A DNA stretch of 64,000 bases from Acidaminococcus sp050873445 (GCF_050873445.1 NZ_JBNMIU010000007.1:1-64000); one strand, 5' to 3'; positions 42,743 through 53,501 are shown, counted from the first letter of the stretch. Numbers and translations are program-made. Notes: generated by a model from the sequence alone, not told the origin.

Positions 42743-43987
42743 GTGAAAGTGGAAGTCATCAATACCGGAACGGAACTGCTGCTGGGAGATATTGTCAATA
42801 CCAACTTCCAATACCTCTCCCGGATGCTCAATGATGCCGGTTTCAATGTGTTGTATCAGACTACCATTGGTGACAATGGGGACCGACTGCTGGAAGTACT
42901 GGATATCGCCCTGAAACGGGCGGATATCATCATTACTACCGGGGGCCTGGGGCCTACCCGGGGTGATATTACCAAGGAAATGGTGGCCAGGAAGCTGGGG
43001 CTGCCCCTGGTACCCAGTGCGTTCTGGCTGGACAAGCTGACGAAATATTTTGCCGCCCGCCAGGTGACCATGACCGAGAATAATAAAAAGCAGGCCATGA
43101 TTCCCCAGGGTGCAGTGGTGTTCAACAACGAAGTGGGAACGGCTCCGGGAATTGGGGTCTGGACTTTGGATCACAAACTGATCGTTATGCTGCCCGGTCC
43201 TCCGGCGGAGACCACCCACGTATTCGGCCAGCAGGTGATGCCCTACCTGCGCAAGAGCTATGCGGCCCAGGGAGTCATCCATTCCCGAGTGCTGCATCTG
43301 CGGGGCCTGACGGAATCCATGGTGGCAGAAAAGCTGGATCAAATCATCATGGCCCAGACCAATCCCACCATTGCACTCTATGCCCGCAAAGGCGAGATCA
43401 TCATCCGGATTACGGCCAAGAGTGATACTCTGGAAAAGGCGGAAGCCATGAATCATGGCATCGAGGACGAGATCCGGACGGTGTTGGGCCAGTACATTTA
43501 CGGCGTGGATTATGAAACCCTGCCGGAAGCCCTGGGCAAGCGGCTGAAGGAAAAACATCTGACCATTGCCTTTGCAGAATCCTGCACTGGTGGTCTGGCG
43601 TCCAGTCTGGTGACGGACGTGCCGGGCAGTTCGGAATATCTGATGGGTTCCGTGGTTTCTTATACCAATGACGTGAAACACCGGCTGCTGGGCGTGCAAC
43701 AGGAAACCCTGGACAAATACACGGCTGTCAGCGAACAGACGTGCCGGGAAATGGCGGAAGGAATCCGGAAGCGGATCGGCACGGACCTGGGTATCAGCAT
43801 CACCGGTATCGCTGGTCCCGGCGGTGGTACTCCTACTCAGCCCGTAGGGCTGGTGTATGTGGGTGCAGCCGATAAAAATGGTACCCATGTACTGGAATGC
43901 CGGTTCAAGGCTTCCCGGACTACCATCAAGCTTCGGGCGGCCATGAATGCTTTGAGCCTGGCCATGGACCGGGTCAAGGATTTATAA
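42743..43987 (+). CDS. cinA: CinA (competence/damage-inducible protein, NMN amidase type)
   Basis: The 414-residue protein joins an N-terminal molybdopterin-binding-like domain (NTGTELLLGDIVNTN, TTGGLGPTRGDIT) to a C-terminal amidase domain (FAESCTGGLASSLVTDVPG, TGIAGPGGGTPTQPVGLVY) that in characterised members deamidates nicotinamide mononucleotide. The start is GTG 42743, with AAAGGAG overlapping the rimO end. No recA follows, unlike the common cinA-recA order. Confidence 0.9.
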   Translation: MKVEVINTGTELLLGDIVNTNFQYLSRMLNDAGFNVLYQTTIGDNGDRLLEVLDIALKRADIIITTGGLGPTRGDITKEMVARKLGLPLVPSAFWLDKLTKYFAARQVTMTENNKKQAMIPQGAVVFNNEVGTAPGIGVWTLDHKLIVMLPGPPAETTHVFGQQVMPYLRKSYAAQGVIHSRVLHLRGLTESMVAEKLDQIIMAQTNPTIALYARKGEIIIRITAKSDTLEKAEAMNHGIEDEIRTVLGQYIYGVDYETLPEALGKRLKEKHLTIAFAESCTGGLASSLVTDVPGSSEYLMGSVVSYTNDVKHRLLGVQQETLDKYTAVSEQTCREMAEGIRKRIGTDLGISITGIAGPGGGTPTQPVGLVYVGAADKNGTHVLECRFKASRTTIKLRAAMNALSLAMDRVKDL

Positions 43988-44020
43988 ATTCGTATATGTA
44001 TCGTAATAAAGGAGAATTGA

Positions 44021-45640
<1,620 letters not shown>

Positions 45641-45658
45641 TCGACAAGGAGTTCTCTT

Positions 45659-47470
45659 ATGTCTCAAACGATCTACGGAAGGACGGAGGGTCTGAAGAAA
45701 CAGGTCCTTACCCAATTGGAAGCGATCTATGAGCAAAGAGCCGACGAGGGCCAACTGATTAGTCATGAGTTGGCCCTTGTTTTGCGCAACCTTTCGGACG
45801 AAATCAACCGGGAAATCTCTCTGTACATCGACCGGAAGGGCAAAGTGACGGCGGTGGCCGTGGGCAGTGACTGTCATGTAGATCTGCCCCAGGTGGAATC
45901 CCGGCGTAGTCAGAACCGGCTGTGCGGGGTAACCTGTGTTCACACCCACCCTCATGGTGCACCCCGGCTCAGCGGTGTGGATTTCTCCGCACTGCGGGAT
46001 TTGCGCTTCGATGCCATGGCAGCCATGGCCTGGGAGACTGCGGACAGCGAACCGGCGTTGAGCTTTGCCATGATCACCGATCTGAATGATGATCACCAGC
46101 CGGTTCTCCAGGAGTTCGGCCCTTATCGGGTTAAGGACGTGGCAGCCATGCCTTTCGGTAATATGGTCCATCTGATTGAAAAGCTGCTGGCCAAACGGTC
46201 CCGGAATCACAATTTAGAAGAAGGACCGGAACGGGCCATGCTGGTATCCTTAGCCTGGGGAAATCTGGATACCCGCTGGAGCGCTGAAGATTCCGTGGAA
46301 GAGCTGGGACAGCTGGCTGAAACGGCCGGTGCGCAGGTCATTGGAAAATTCGTCCAGAGTCGGCCGAAACCGGATCCAGTGTTCTTCATCGGTAAGGGTA
46401 AGGTACAGGAAATGGCTCTGTTTGCTCAGCAGGAGGATATTGATTTGTGCATCTTCGACGATGAACTGTCTCCGGCTCAGCAGCGGAACCTGGAACGAGC
46501 TCTGGGCGTACGGATCATCGATCGTACCGGCCTAATCCTGGACATCTTTGCCAAACGGGCCAAAACCAGTGAAGGCAAGCTACAGGTAGAACTTGCCCAG
46601 CTGCAGTACATGCTGCCCCGAATCATGGGGCAGGGCACCAGTCTTTCCCGGCTGGGTGGCGGTATCGGGACCCGTGGACCAGGCGAAACCAAACTAGAAG
46701 TGGACCGACGCCGGATCAGAGATCGGATTGCCTTCCTGGAGGAACAGATCCGGAAAATGAAGGGAAACCGGAAACAGCAGCAGCGGGCCCGGAACAAGAG
46801 TGAAGTGAAACAGGTATGTTTGGTGGGCTATACCAACGCCGGCAAGAGTACTCTGTTGAACCAGCTGACCCATTCGGATATCTATGCCCAGGATCAGCTG
46901 TTTGCTACATTGGACCCTACTACCCGTCAGCTGGAATTACCGGACGGTGACGTGTGTACCCTGACAGATACCGTAGGGTTCATCCAGCGGCTGCCCCATC
47001 AACTGGTAGCAGCCTTCAAATCTACCCTGGAAGTGGTGAAGGATGCAGACCTGCTGGTCCATGTGATCGATTGTTCCCATGAGCTTTACAGGGAACAGGC
47101 CGAAGCTGTGTACCAGGTACTTCAGGAGCTGGAAGTTACCGATAAGCCCATCCTGACCGTGTACAATAAGGTGGACAAGCTGCACCAGTTCGAGGGGATG
47201 CAGCATCGATTGGAACAGGAGGGACACACCGTCTGTGTTTCGGCAAAGACAGGTGACGGAATCGCCCAGCTGCTCCAGGTTATGGCCGATATGCTGGGAC
47301 AGGATATGACGGAAATTACCCTGTGCATCCCCTACGCTGAAAGCAGGGTAGCAGCTCAACTCCACAACGATGCCAAGATCATCAGTGAGGAATACGGTGA
47401 CCAGGGTATCCTGGTAAAAGCCAAAATGAAGAAAGCAATGGCCGATCAATTATCGGCTTATCAACAATAA
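45659..47470 (+). CDS. hflX: GTPase HflX
   Basis: HflX is a ribosome-splitting GTPase that rescues stalled ribosomes after heat or antibiotic stress. The 603-residue protein has a long N-terminal region (about 1-180: EINREISLYIDRKGKVTAVAVG and HTHPHGAPRLS), the glycine-rich segment GRLGGGIGTRGPGE-type, G1 GYTNAGKSTLL, G3 DTVGF and G4 NKVDK. ATG 45659 follows AAGGAGTTC. A terminator-like hairpin lies about 90 bases into the coding sequence. Confidence 0.92.
   Translation: MSQTIYGRTEGLKKQVLTQLEAIYEQRADEGQLISHELALVLRNLSDEINREISLYIDRKGKVTAVAVGSDCHVDLPQVESRRSQNRLCGVTCVHTHPHGAPRLSGVDFSALRDLRFDAMAAMAWETADSEPALSFAMITDLNDDHQPVLQEFGPYRVKDVAAMPFGNMVHLIEKLLAKRSRNHNLEEGPERAMLVSLAWGNLDTRWSAEDSVEELGQLAETAGAQVIGKFVQSRPKPDPVFFIGKGKVQEMALFAQQEDIDLCIFDDELSPAQQRNLERALGVRIIDRTGLILDIFAKRAKTSEGKLQVELAQLQYMLPRIMGQGTSLSRLGGGIGTRGPGETKLEVDRRRIRDRIAFLEEQIRKMKGNRKQQQRARNKSEVKQVCLVGYTNAGKSTLLNQLTHSDIYAQDQLFATLDPTTRQLELPDGDVCTLTDTVGFIQRLPHQLVAAFKSTLEVVKDADLLVHVIDCSHELYREQAEAVYQVLQELEVTDKPILTVYNKVDKLHQFEGMQHRLEQEGHTVCVSAKTGDGIAQLLQVMADMLGQDMTEITLCIPYAESRVAAQLHNDAKIISEEYGDQGILVKAKMKKAMADQLSAYQQ
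45747..45783 (+). other. Terminator-like hairpin inside the hflX coding sequence
   Basis: AGGGCCAACT (45747-45756) pairs perfectly with AGTTGGCCCT (45768-45777), loop 11 bases, and TGTTTT follows. The encoded residues fit the HflX family, so this is a signal laid over coding sequence. Confidence 0.55.
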
Positions 47471-47548
47471 TCCGTAGGAGCTTACTAAGGGTCGCGAAGT
47501 GATTACGCCTGGTAAGCCTGCAATTGATAGATGAGGAGTATTTATAAA

Positions 47549-48793
47549 ATGATCCAATGGGATGAAATTGAACGGAAAGCGCTGAACACCGTAGCCCAGC
47601 ATACCAAAATTCATGAAGAAGCGGCTCTGGTCAATACCAAAAAGGTATTGGATGCTTTTGCCAAACATCAGGTAGCTGATTACTACTTGAAACCCACTAC
47701 CGGCTACGGTTATTCCGATGTGGGACGGGATCAGCTGGATCTGATCTATGCGGATATTTTCAGGACGGAAGCTGCCCTGGTCCGTTCTCAGTTTGTTTCT
47801 GGCACCCACGCTCTGGCTGTGGCCCTGCTGGGCAATCTGAAACCTGGCGATGAAATGATTGGCGCTACTGGCGAACCCTACGATACCATGCAGACTATCA
47901 TTGGCTCGCCGGTAAAGGCCCCGGGCAGCCTGGTGGATATGGGTGTTACCTACAAGGAAATTCCCATGGAGGGCGATCATCCTGATATCCCTGCTCTGCT
48001 GGCTGCTATCACTCCCAAAACCCGTCTGATCCACGTACAGCGCTCTTGCGGCTACAGCAGCAAGCGGAAGACTTTGACTGTGGCTGAAATCGGAGAAATT
48101 TTTGAGGCTGTGAAGGCCGTTCGTCCAGATATTATCTGTTTCGTAGATAACTGCTACGGAGAATTTATTGAAAAAAAGGAACCTACGGAAGTGGGTGCTG
48201 ATTTGATGGCCGGCTCCCTGATCAAGAACCTGGGCGGTGGTTTTGCACCTACCGGTGGCTATATCGTAGGTAAAAAAGAGCTGGTGGAACAGGCCTCCTA
48301 TCGTCTGACTGCTCCCGGTCTGGGCGGTGAGATGGGCTGCACGCTGGGAGACACGGCCCGGGAATTCTATCAGGGTCTGTTTATGGCACCGCATGTGGCG
48401 TTGCAGGCTGTGAAGACCTCCATGTTCGCCGCTTCTGTGTTCCAGTCTCTGGGCTTTGAAGTTTCTCCGCTGCCTGATGACGTGCGCAGTGACATCATCC
48501 AGACCATCACCTTGAAAACTCCGGAGAACCTGTGTGCCTTCTGCGAAGCCATCCAGGCTCATTCTCCCATCGATGCTCATGTAACACCGGTGCCGTCTCC
48601 GTTGCCGGGTTACCAGGACGATATCATTATGGCAGCCGGTACCTTTGTGCAGGGTGCTTCCATTGAACTCAGCGCGGATGGTCCCATGCGTGCTCCGTAT
48701 AAAGTCTTCATGCAGGGTGGATTGACTTTTGAACACGGCCGGATTGCTGTCATGGCAGCTGCCAAGCAGATTATGGCAAAGCAAGGAAAGTAA
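47549..48793 (+). CDS. Methionine gamma-lyase-family PLP enzyme (aluminium resistance type)
   Basis: The 414-residue enzyme belongs to the family named after a reported aluminium-resistance protein: TTGYGYSDVGRDQLDLIYA, RSQFVSGTHALAVALLGNL, QRSCGYSSKRKTL and GSLIKNLGGGFAPTGGYIVG, where the Lys should bind PLP. These are fold-type I enzymes that likely act on sulfur amino acids; the exact reaction is not known. ATG 47549 follows GAGGAG (47533-47538); ATG 47531 overlaps that site. A short leader with a GCTTAC/GTAAGC inverted repeat lies upstream. Confidence 0.82.
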   Translation: MIQWDEIERKALNTVAQHTKIHEEAALVNTKKVLDAFAKHQVADYYLKPTTGYGYSDVGRDQLDLIYADIFRTEAALVRSQFVSGTHALAVALLGNLKPGDEMIGATGEPYDTMQTIIGSPVKAPGSLVDMGVTYKEIPMEGDHPDIPALLAAITPKTRLIHVQRSCGYSSKRKTLTVAEIGEIFEAVKAVRPDIICFVDNCYGEFIEKKEPTEVGADLMAGSLIKNLGGGFAPTGGYIVGKKELVEQASYRLTAPGLGGEMGCTLGDTAREFYQGLFMAPHVALQAVKTSMFAASVFQSLGFEVSPLPDDVRSDIIQTITLKTPENLCAFCEAIQAHSPIDAHVTPVPSPLPGYQDDIIMAAGTFVQGASIELSADGPMRAPYKVFMQGGLTFEHGRIAVMAAAKQIMAKQGK

Positions 48794-48816
48794 AAAAGCT
48801 TTAAAATATAAAAATT

Positions 48817-48854
48817 GCTCACAGATGGCTAAATTCTATCTGTGAGCGTTTTTT
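48817..48854 (+). terminator. Terminator of the methionine gamma-lyase-family gene
   Basis: A 10-bp stem GCTCACAGAT (48817-48826) with ATCTGTGAGC (48838-48847) is followed by six T after one G. Confidence 0.88.
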
Positions 48855-48884
48855 GATGGTTTTACTATAAAGTATATGTATAAC

Positions 48885-48926
48885 ACAAAAAATCGTCTCT
48901 GAAGTCAATTTCAGAGACGATTTTTT
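48885..48926 (-). terminator. Terminator of lexA (symmetric)
   Basis: TCGTCTCTGA (48893-48902) pairs with TCAGAGACGA (48911-48920), flanked by A and T runs on both sides. It can stop both lexA (minus) and read-through from the plus strand. Confidence 0.85.
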
Positions 48927-48938
48927 CATTGTTTTTTA

Positions 48939-49586
48939 TTACAGCGTCCGGAAAACAGCGATGACTTTTCCTTTGATTTCAATGTTATCAGTGCCAACAA
49001 TAGGGGTGTAGGCATCATTTTCTGGTTGCAGACGAATCTGTTTCAGCTCCCGGAAATATCGTTTGATGGTGGTTTCCTCACCATTGATCAGGGCAACTAC
49101 GATATCGCCATTGGTAGCATAATTCTGTTTCCGCACAAACACATAATCATGATCCAGGATACCAGCATCTTTCATACTGTCGCCTTCGACTACCATCATG
49201 AATACATCTTCCTTACAGCCAATCAAATCCAGGGGAATGGGGTAGGTGTCTTCGATGTTTTCCACAGCAAGCATAGGATCACCGGCATGGACGGCACCAA
49301 CCAGAGGAACGGGGACCATGCTTTTTTTTCGCCAGCTGATTTCTTCCGTCAGGCCATAGGTGCGGGGCTTTTCCGGATCCCAGCTCACAAAACCGGCTTC
49401 TGCCAGCTTCTTCAAGTTATTGTGTACAGAGGCACTGGAAGAAAGCCCTACAGCTTTGCCAATTTCACGGACCGAAGGGGGGTACCCGTTGGAAAAGATA
49501 TATTGTTTGATATAGTCGAGAATCTGGCTCTGACGGGCATTGATGGTGCCTCGGGAACCCATTTTCTTATCAGTCGCTTCAGACAT
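48939..49586 (-). CDS. lexA: LexA repressor
   Basis: LexA represses SOS genes and cuts itself when RecA is activated. The 215-residue protein has an N-terminal winged HTH (PPSVREIGKAVGLSSSASVHNNL), cleavage site Ala101-Gly102 (VHAGDP), nucleophile Ser137 (EGDSMKD) and Lys175 (TTIKRYF). ATG at 49586 follows AAGGAG at 9-base spacing on the minus strand; upstream in-frame residues to 49625 are probably not translated. A dyad in its promoter suggests autoregulation and matches a site at the Y-family polymerase. Confidence 0.94.
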   Translation of the reverse strand: MSEATDKKMGSRGTINARQSQILDYIKQYIFSNGYPPSVREIGKAVGLSSSASVHNNLKKLAEAGFVSWDPEKPRTYGLTEEISWRKKSMVPVPLVGAVHAGDPMLAVENIEDTYPIPLDLIGCKEDVFMMVVEGDSMKDAGILDHDYVFVRKQNYATNGDIVVALINGEETTIKRYFRELKQIRLQPENDAYTPIVGTDNIEIKGKVIAVFRTL

Positions 49587-49735
49587 AGGACAACTCTCCT
49601 TATCGTATCGGTAAAACAATATCATTCAAAGTAAAAATGGAATAGCATGATTCAAGATATTTCATCAAACTGCCGATAATCCAGGCGAACGGAATATCAG
49701 CTTTGGAATCAATTCAGCTAATTATACTTTTATTA

Positions 49736-49764
49736 AGTATAACAAGAAAACAATTGTGTGTCAA
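49736..49764 (-). promoter_or_regulatory. lexA promoter
   Basis: On the minus strand TTGACA (49764-49759) and TATACT (49741-49736) are 17 bp apart. The candidate LexA dyad covers the -35 box. Confidence 0.8.
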
Positions 49765-49775
49765 ACAAGCGTTTG
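49762..49775 (-). promoter_or_regulatory. Candidate LexA operator at lexA
   Basis: CAAAC-GCTT-GTTTG on the minus strand is a perfect dyad with 5-bp arms. It overlaps the -35 box and resembles the site at 13796-13809. Confidence 0.65.
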
Positions 49776-50048
49776 AGTTCCAGGAAGTCTTACTTTATAA
49801 AAAAGGAGAAAAGTGTTTCAGCAGAAATGGACACCTATTTTTAAGAAAATTTTACGTCCTATAATATATATTATGTTAAATAATGTGGATAAAATTGCAG
49901 GGGACGTTGTCCACTACAATAGGATTGCTATGAAAACGTGCACAGTTCTGTTTAAAAAATTCTCGAATTGGTTCTTTTTTGTCAAAGTCCTCCGTGGTAT
50001 AACAAGACTCATACACAAACTGACATCTTTACCAAAGGAGTTCTTACT
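49776..50048 (+). other. Intergenic stretch between lexA and the pyridoxal kinase gene
   Basis: No gene is seen. TATAAT at 49860-49865 and TATAAC at 49998-50003 could be -10 boxes for the kinase operon, both with weak -35 regions. The rest is AT-rich with no repeat. Confidence 0.35.
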
Positions 50049-50900
50049 ATGCATCAACGTGTTGCTGCCATCAATGATCTGTCCGGCTTGGGACGATGTT
50101 CCTTAACGGCTGATATTGCCGTCCTGGCTGCCATGGGTCTGGAATGCTGTCCGTTGCCTACGGCAATCCTGACTACCCAGACCGGATATCCGGATTATCG
50201 GTGTGTTTCTTTTACCGACCATATGGATGCATATCGTCTTCACTGGCAGCGACTGGGTGCATCGTTTCAAGGTATCCTTTCCGGGTATCTGGCTACGCCG
50301 GAGGCTGCAGATTGTGTGGAAGCTTTCCTGGATGCATTTCAGCAACCGGGTACTTTGTATCTTTGCGATCCGGTGCTGGGCGACAATGGCCATGTGTATC
50401 GGGGATTTTCGAAAGCGTCCATACAGGCCATGGAGAAGCTGGCCAGGCGGGCGGATATCCTGACCCCCAATCTGACGGAGTTCTGTATCCTGACAGGTAC
50501 AGAAATAGGACCAATGCTCAAACTGGGCCAGGAAGATCCGGAAGCCCTGTTTCAGACACTGCAGGAAAAAGCATCTATTTATCATGAAAAGAAGCTGGTC
50601 ATTACCGGTATCCCCCACTCTTCATCTTCAGGTGAACACCTGGTCACCAATCTGGTGATGGATCAGGGCCCGATGAAACCGGTGACCTTCCCCCACCTGG
50701 GCGGTACTTATTCTGGCACCGGAGATTTGTTCGCGGCGGTGCTCCTGGGAAGCCAGCTGCAGGGCCGGAGTTTGGCCCAGGGAGCACAGCTGGCTGGAAA
50801 TTTCATTGGCAGTGCCATCCGTTCTTCTAAAATGGAAGGAACACTTTTTAATGACGGGGTCAATTATGAACCCTATCTCTCTTTATTAGGAAAGGAATGA
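50049..50900 (+). CDS. Pyridoxal/pyridoxamine kinase (first copy)
   Basis: The 283-residue ribokinase-fold enzyme phosphorylates vitamin B6 vitamers. It begins RVAAINDLSGLGRCSLTADI and has PTAILTTQTGYPDY, DPVLGDNGHVY, LTPNLTEFCILTG and a C-terminal GTYSGTGDLFAAVLLG anion-hole segment. ATG 50049 follows AAAGGAG. It is first in an operon with an ECF S-component and a radical SAM gene. A diverged second copy lies at 59864-60727. The vitamer preference of each is unknown. Confidence 0.88.
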   Translation: MHQRVAAINDLSGLGRCSLTADIAVLAAMGLECCPLPTAILTTQTGYPDYRCVSFTDHMDAYRLHWQRLGASFQGILSGYLATPEAADCVEAFLDAFQQPGTLYLCDPVLGDNGHVYRGFSKASIQAMEKLARRADILTPNLTEFCILTGTEIGPMLKLGQEDPEALFQTLQEKASIYHEKKLVITGIPHSSSSGEHLVTNLVMDQGPMKPVTFPHLGGTYSGTGDLFAAVLLGSQLQGRSLAQGAQLAGNFIGSAIRSSKMEGTLFNDGVNYEPYLSLLGKE

Positions 50901-50906
50901 TTGTCT

Positions 50907-51467
50907 ATGTCTATGAAACAGAGAACCCAACAGGAAAAAATGCGGCTGCTGGTGCTCACGGGACTTTTTGCGGCACTGATCTGCTTGTTCACTGCTTATA
51001 TCTGCCACATCCCCCTGGGTGCCAATGGCGGATATCTGCATTTCGGCGATACTCTGATTTATGTAGCAGCAGCTCTGCTTCCCCAGCCTTATGCGCTATT
51101 GGCGGCAGCCATCGGTGGCGGACTGGCAGATCTTCTTACTTCGCCCATGTGGGCCCCGGCTACGATCATCATCAAGGCATTGATCACGCTGCCTTTTACC
51201 TGGAAGGCACGGAATCTGCTGTGTACCCGGAACCGGATTGCACCGTTCATTTCCTGGATTATTTCCACCATCGGGTATTATTTGGCAGAAGGCCTGATTT
51301 TCGGCCAGTATGCGGCTTTGATCACATCTGTGCTGGGCAGTGCCCTGCAATCGGGCGGCAGCCTGCTGTTCTTCTATCTGGTGGCGGGTGTGCTGGATAA
51401 GCAGGATATCAAAGACAAGCTTTTTGTAAGTGGCAGTTCCAAACTGTCTGCTTCGGAGAAGGGATGA
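50907..51467 (+). CDS. ECF transporter S-component, probable vitamin B6 type
   Basis: A membrane protein of about 187 residues with five or six hydrophobic segments and the ECF S-component style LTGLFAALICLFTAYIC, GANGGYLHFGDTLIYVAAAL. It belongs to the group often next to pyridoxal kinase genes, so pyridoxine uptake is likely from context. ATG 50907 has better spacing to AAAGGA than TTG 50901. Energising subunits are not nearby. Its stop overlaps a start of the radical SAM gene. Confidence 0.75.
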   Translation: MSMKQRTQQEKMRLLVLTGLFAALICLFTAYICHIPLGANGGYLHFGDTLIYVAAALLPQPYALLAAAIGGGLADLLTSPMWAPATIIIKALITLPFTWKARNLLCTRNRIAPFISWIISTIGYYLAEGLIFGQYAALITSVLGSALQSGGSLLFFYLVAGVLDKQDIKDKLFVSGSSKLSASEKG

Positions 51468-51472
51468 TAGAA

Positions 51473-52072
51473 ATGGCAAAAATTTTATATACGTATAAAG
51501 ATGGTGTATACGCTAATCTGACCAATCTGTGCAACTGCCGCTGTACGTTCTGTGTGCGGTTCCAGCATGAGGGCATCGGGGATGCTTCTACTCTGTGGCA
51601 TAAAGTCAATCCGACCTGGGAACAGGTGAAGACGGCTGTGGATGCCTTTGATTTTACCGATTATAAAGAGTTGGTATTCTGCGGGTATGGAGAACCTACC
51701 TGTGCTCTGGATTTGATGCTGACAACGGCCCGATACGTAAAAAAAATTCACCCGGAACTGAAACTGCGGGTGAATACCAATGGATTAGGTAACCTGGAAA
51801 ACAAGCGGGATATCGTTCCGGAACTGGCTCAGGTCCTGGATGCAGTTTCCATCAGCCTGAATGCACCGGATGAAGCGGATTACAACAAGGTGACCCGCCC
51901 TACTCTGCCAGGAGCCTATCAGGCCATGCTTGATTTCGCCCGGGAGTGCAAGAAAGCCATTCCTGATACCCGGATGACAGTGGTGGATGTACTGCCTCCG
52001 GATCAAATTGAAGCCAGCCGAAAAGTAGCTGAAAAATGTGGCATCAAGCTGCGGGTACGGCATTTCAGTTGA
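51473..52072 (+). CDS. Radical SAM protein of the TatD-associated type
   Basis: The 199-residue protein starts AKILYTYKDGVYANLTNLC and has the cluster motif CNCRCTFC (C-x3-C-x2-C), FCGYGEPTCALDLML and SISLNAPDEADYNKV. It resembles the small radical SAM family usually linked with tatD genes. No tatD is beside it; here the partners are a B6 kinase and an ECF S-component. ATG 51473 has better spacing to the AGAAGGG site than ATG 51464. Substrate unknown. Confidence 0.75.
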   Translation: MAKILYTYKDGVYANLTNLCNCRCTFCVRFQHEGIGDASTLWHKVNPTWEQVKTAVDAFDFTDYKELVFCGYGEPTCALDLMLTTARYVKKIHPELKLRVNTNGLGNLENKRDIVPELAQVLDAVSISLNAPDEADYNKVTRPTLPGAYQAMLDFARECKKAIPDTRMTVVDVLPPDQIEASRKVAEKCGIKLRVRHFS

Positions 52073-52093
52073 TAAAATCCTTCTTCCAAAGTG

Positions 52094-52127
52094 ACGGGGG
52101 TGTGAATTTTTTCACACCCCCGTTTTT
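52094..52127 (+). terminator. Terminator after the radical SAM gene, probably bidirectional
   Basis: ACGGGGGTGTGAA (52094-52106) pairs with its complement (52111-52123), followed by TTTT. The minus-strand symporter gene ends 14 bases on. Confidence 0.85.
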
Positions 52128-52136
52128 GATTTGATA

Positions 52137-53369
52137 TCAGCTGTTTTTCTTTCTTCCTTCAAGGATATGCGAGACGATAATGGCACAGGAGGCGTCTCCG
52201 GTGATATTTAGAGTGGTACGCCCCATATCGAAGATCCGGTCCACACCGGCAACCAGTGCGATGCCATCCACCGGCAGGTTTACGGAAGCCAGGACCATGG
52301 CCAGCATAATCATTCCGGCACCGGGTACACCAGCCGTCCCTACGGACGCCAGGGTGGCAGTCAGTACGATGGTCAGCATCTGAGGAAGAGTAAGGTCGAT
52401 GCCATAGCAGGAAGCAATGAATACAGCACAGACTCCCTGATAGATGGCAGTGCCATCCATGTTGATGGTGGCACCCAGAGGCAGGGTAAAGCTGACTACT
52501 TCCTTGGAAGCTCCCAACTTGGTGGCAGATTCCATGTTAATGGGCAGGGTCCCTACGGAGGAAGCACTGGAAAAAGCAAAAATCATGGCAGGCATCATTC
52601 CCTTGAAAAACTTCAGCGGGCTCATTCCACCAATGGCTCGTACAGCCAGGGAATATACGATAATGGCATGCAGTGCATAGGCGATGTATGCACAAAGGAT
52701 GACTTTGGCCAGAGAGCCGATGACTGCCGGGCCATTCTGAGCCACTACCGGGCACAGCAGGCAGAACACGCCAATGGGAGACAAGGACAGAATCATTTCC
52801 ATGACTTTCATGAACACGTCGTTCCAGGTGTTGATGAATTCAGCCGCCTTTTCTCCTTTCCTGCCCAGGGCGATGATGGCGATGCCGATCAAAATAGCCA
52901 TGACGATGACCTGTAGCATGTTACTGCTGTTCAACGGGGCAATGAAGTTGGAGGGGAACAGATCCACGATCATTTTCATGAAGCCGGGATTGGAATTCTT
53001 GACTTTAAAGGCCAAATTTGCGGTAGAAAGTGCCGGGAAAGAGTCTTTGAAACTGTTGGCGACGAGCAGGCCGATGGTGATGGCAATGGCAGTGGTAAAG
53101 AAATAATAGACCAGGGTGATGCCTCCGATGGAGCCTACTTTCCGAATGTCACTGAGGGAAACCACCCCTGCCATGATGGAAAAAAGGACAATGGGTCCTA
53201 CTACAAATTTTACAAGATTCAGAAAAATCATGCCGAATGGTTTGATGTAATTGATGGCAAAGGAAACATTCCCCTGCAGTGCCAATCCGGCGATGATCCC
53301 CAAAATCAGAGCGATGAAAATCTGAATCGCCAGTGGCATCTTCTTTTTCTTCGGTTGGACAGCATCCAT
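52137..53369 (-). CDS. Dicarboxylate/amino acid:cation symporter (DAACS family)
   Basis: A 410-residue carrier that imports glutamate, aspartate or C4-dicarboxylates with Na+ or H+. It shows the family's serine-rich FAFSSASSVGTLP hairpin, the NMDGTAIY motif that binds Na+ and substrate, and GVPGAGMIMLA. The start at 53369 follows AAGGGG on the minus strand. Genus-level context (amino acid fermenter) would make it a major glutamate importer (inference). It has an extended -10 promoter at 53433-53441 and repeats upstream. Confidence 0.92.
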   Translation of the reverse strand: MDAVQPKKKKMPLAIQIFIALILGIIAGLALQGNVSFAINYIKPFGMIFLNLVKFVVGPIVLFSIMAGVVSLSDIRKVGSIGGITLVYYFFTTAIAITIGLLVANSFKDSFPALSTANLAFKVKNSNPGFMKMIVDLFPSNFIAPLNSSNMLQVIVMAILIGIAIIALGRKGEKAAEFINTWNDVFMKVMEMILSLSPIGVFCLLCPVVAQNGPAVIGSLAKVILCAYIAYALHAIIVYSLAVRAIGGMSPLKFFKGMMPAMIFAFSSASSVGTLPINMESATKLGASKEVVSFTLPLGATINMDGTAIYQGVCAVFIASCYGIDLTLPQMLTIVLTATLASVGTAGVPGAGMIMLAMVLASVNLPVDGIALVAGVDRIFDMGRTTLNITGDASCAIIVSHILEGRKKNS

Positions 53370-53432
53370 AGTAAACTACCCCTTTCAGGAACATGAGAAA
53401 AGCATAAAACTGTAACCTTTCGCAGTACAGCC

Positions 53433-53441
53433 ATTATAGCA
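53433..53441 (-). promoter_or_regulatory. Extended -10 promoter of the symporter gene
   Basis: On the minus strand TGCTATAAT lies 64 bases before the start codon. Confidence 0.6.
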
Positions 53442-53501
53442 TATTTACAGATATTCGTACAGGGATTTTTCAGAAAATTACAAACAGAGCATATAAGGAG
53501 C

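Noticed and set aside
49813..50106. Small open frame between lexA and the pyridoxal kinase gene
   Set aside because: AT-rich, no ribosome site and overlaps the true kinase start.
52668..53106. Plus-strand frames opposite the symporter gene
   Set aside because: Met-rich antisense frames with no independent signal.
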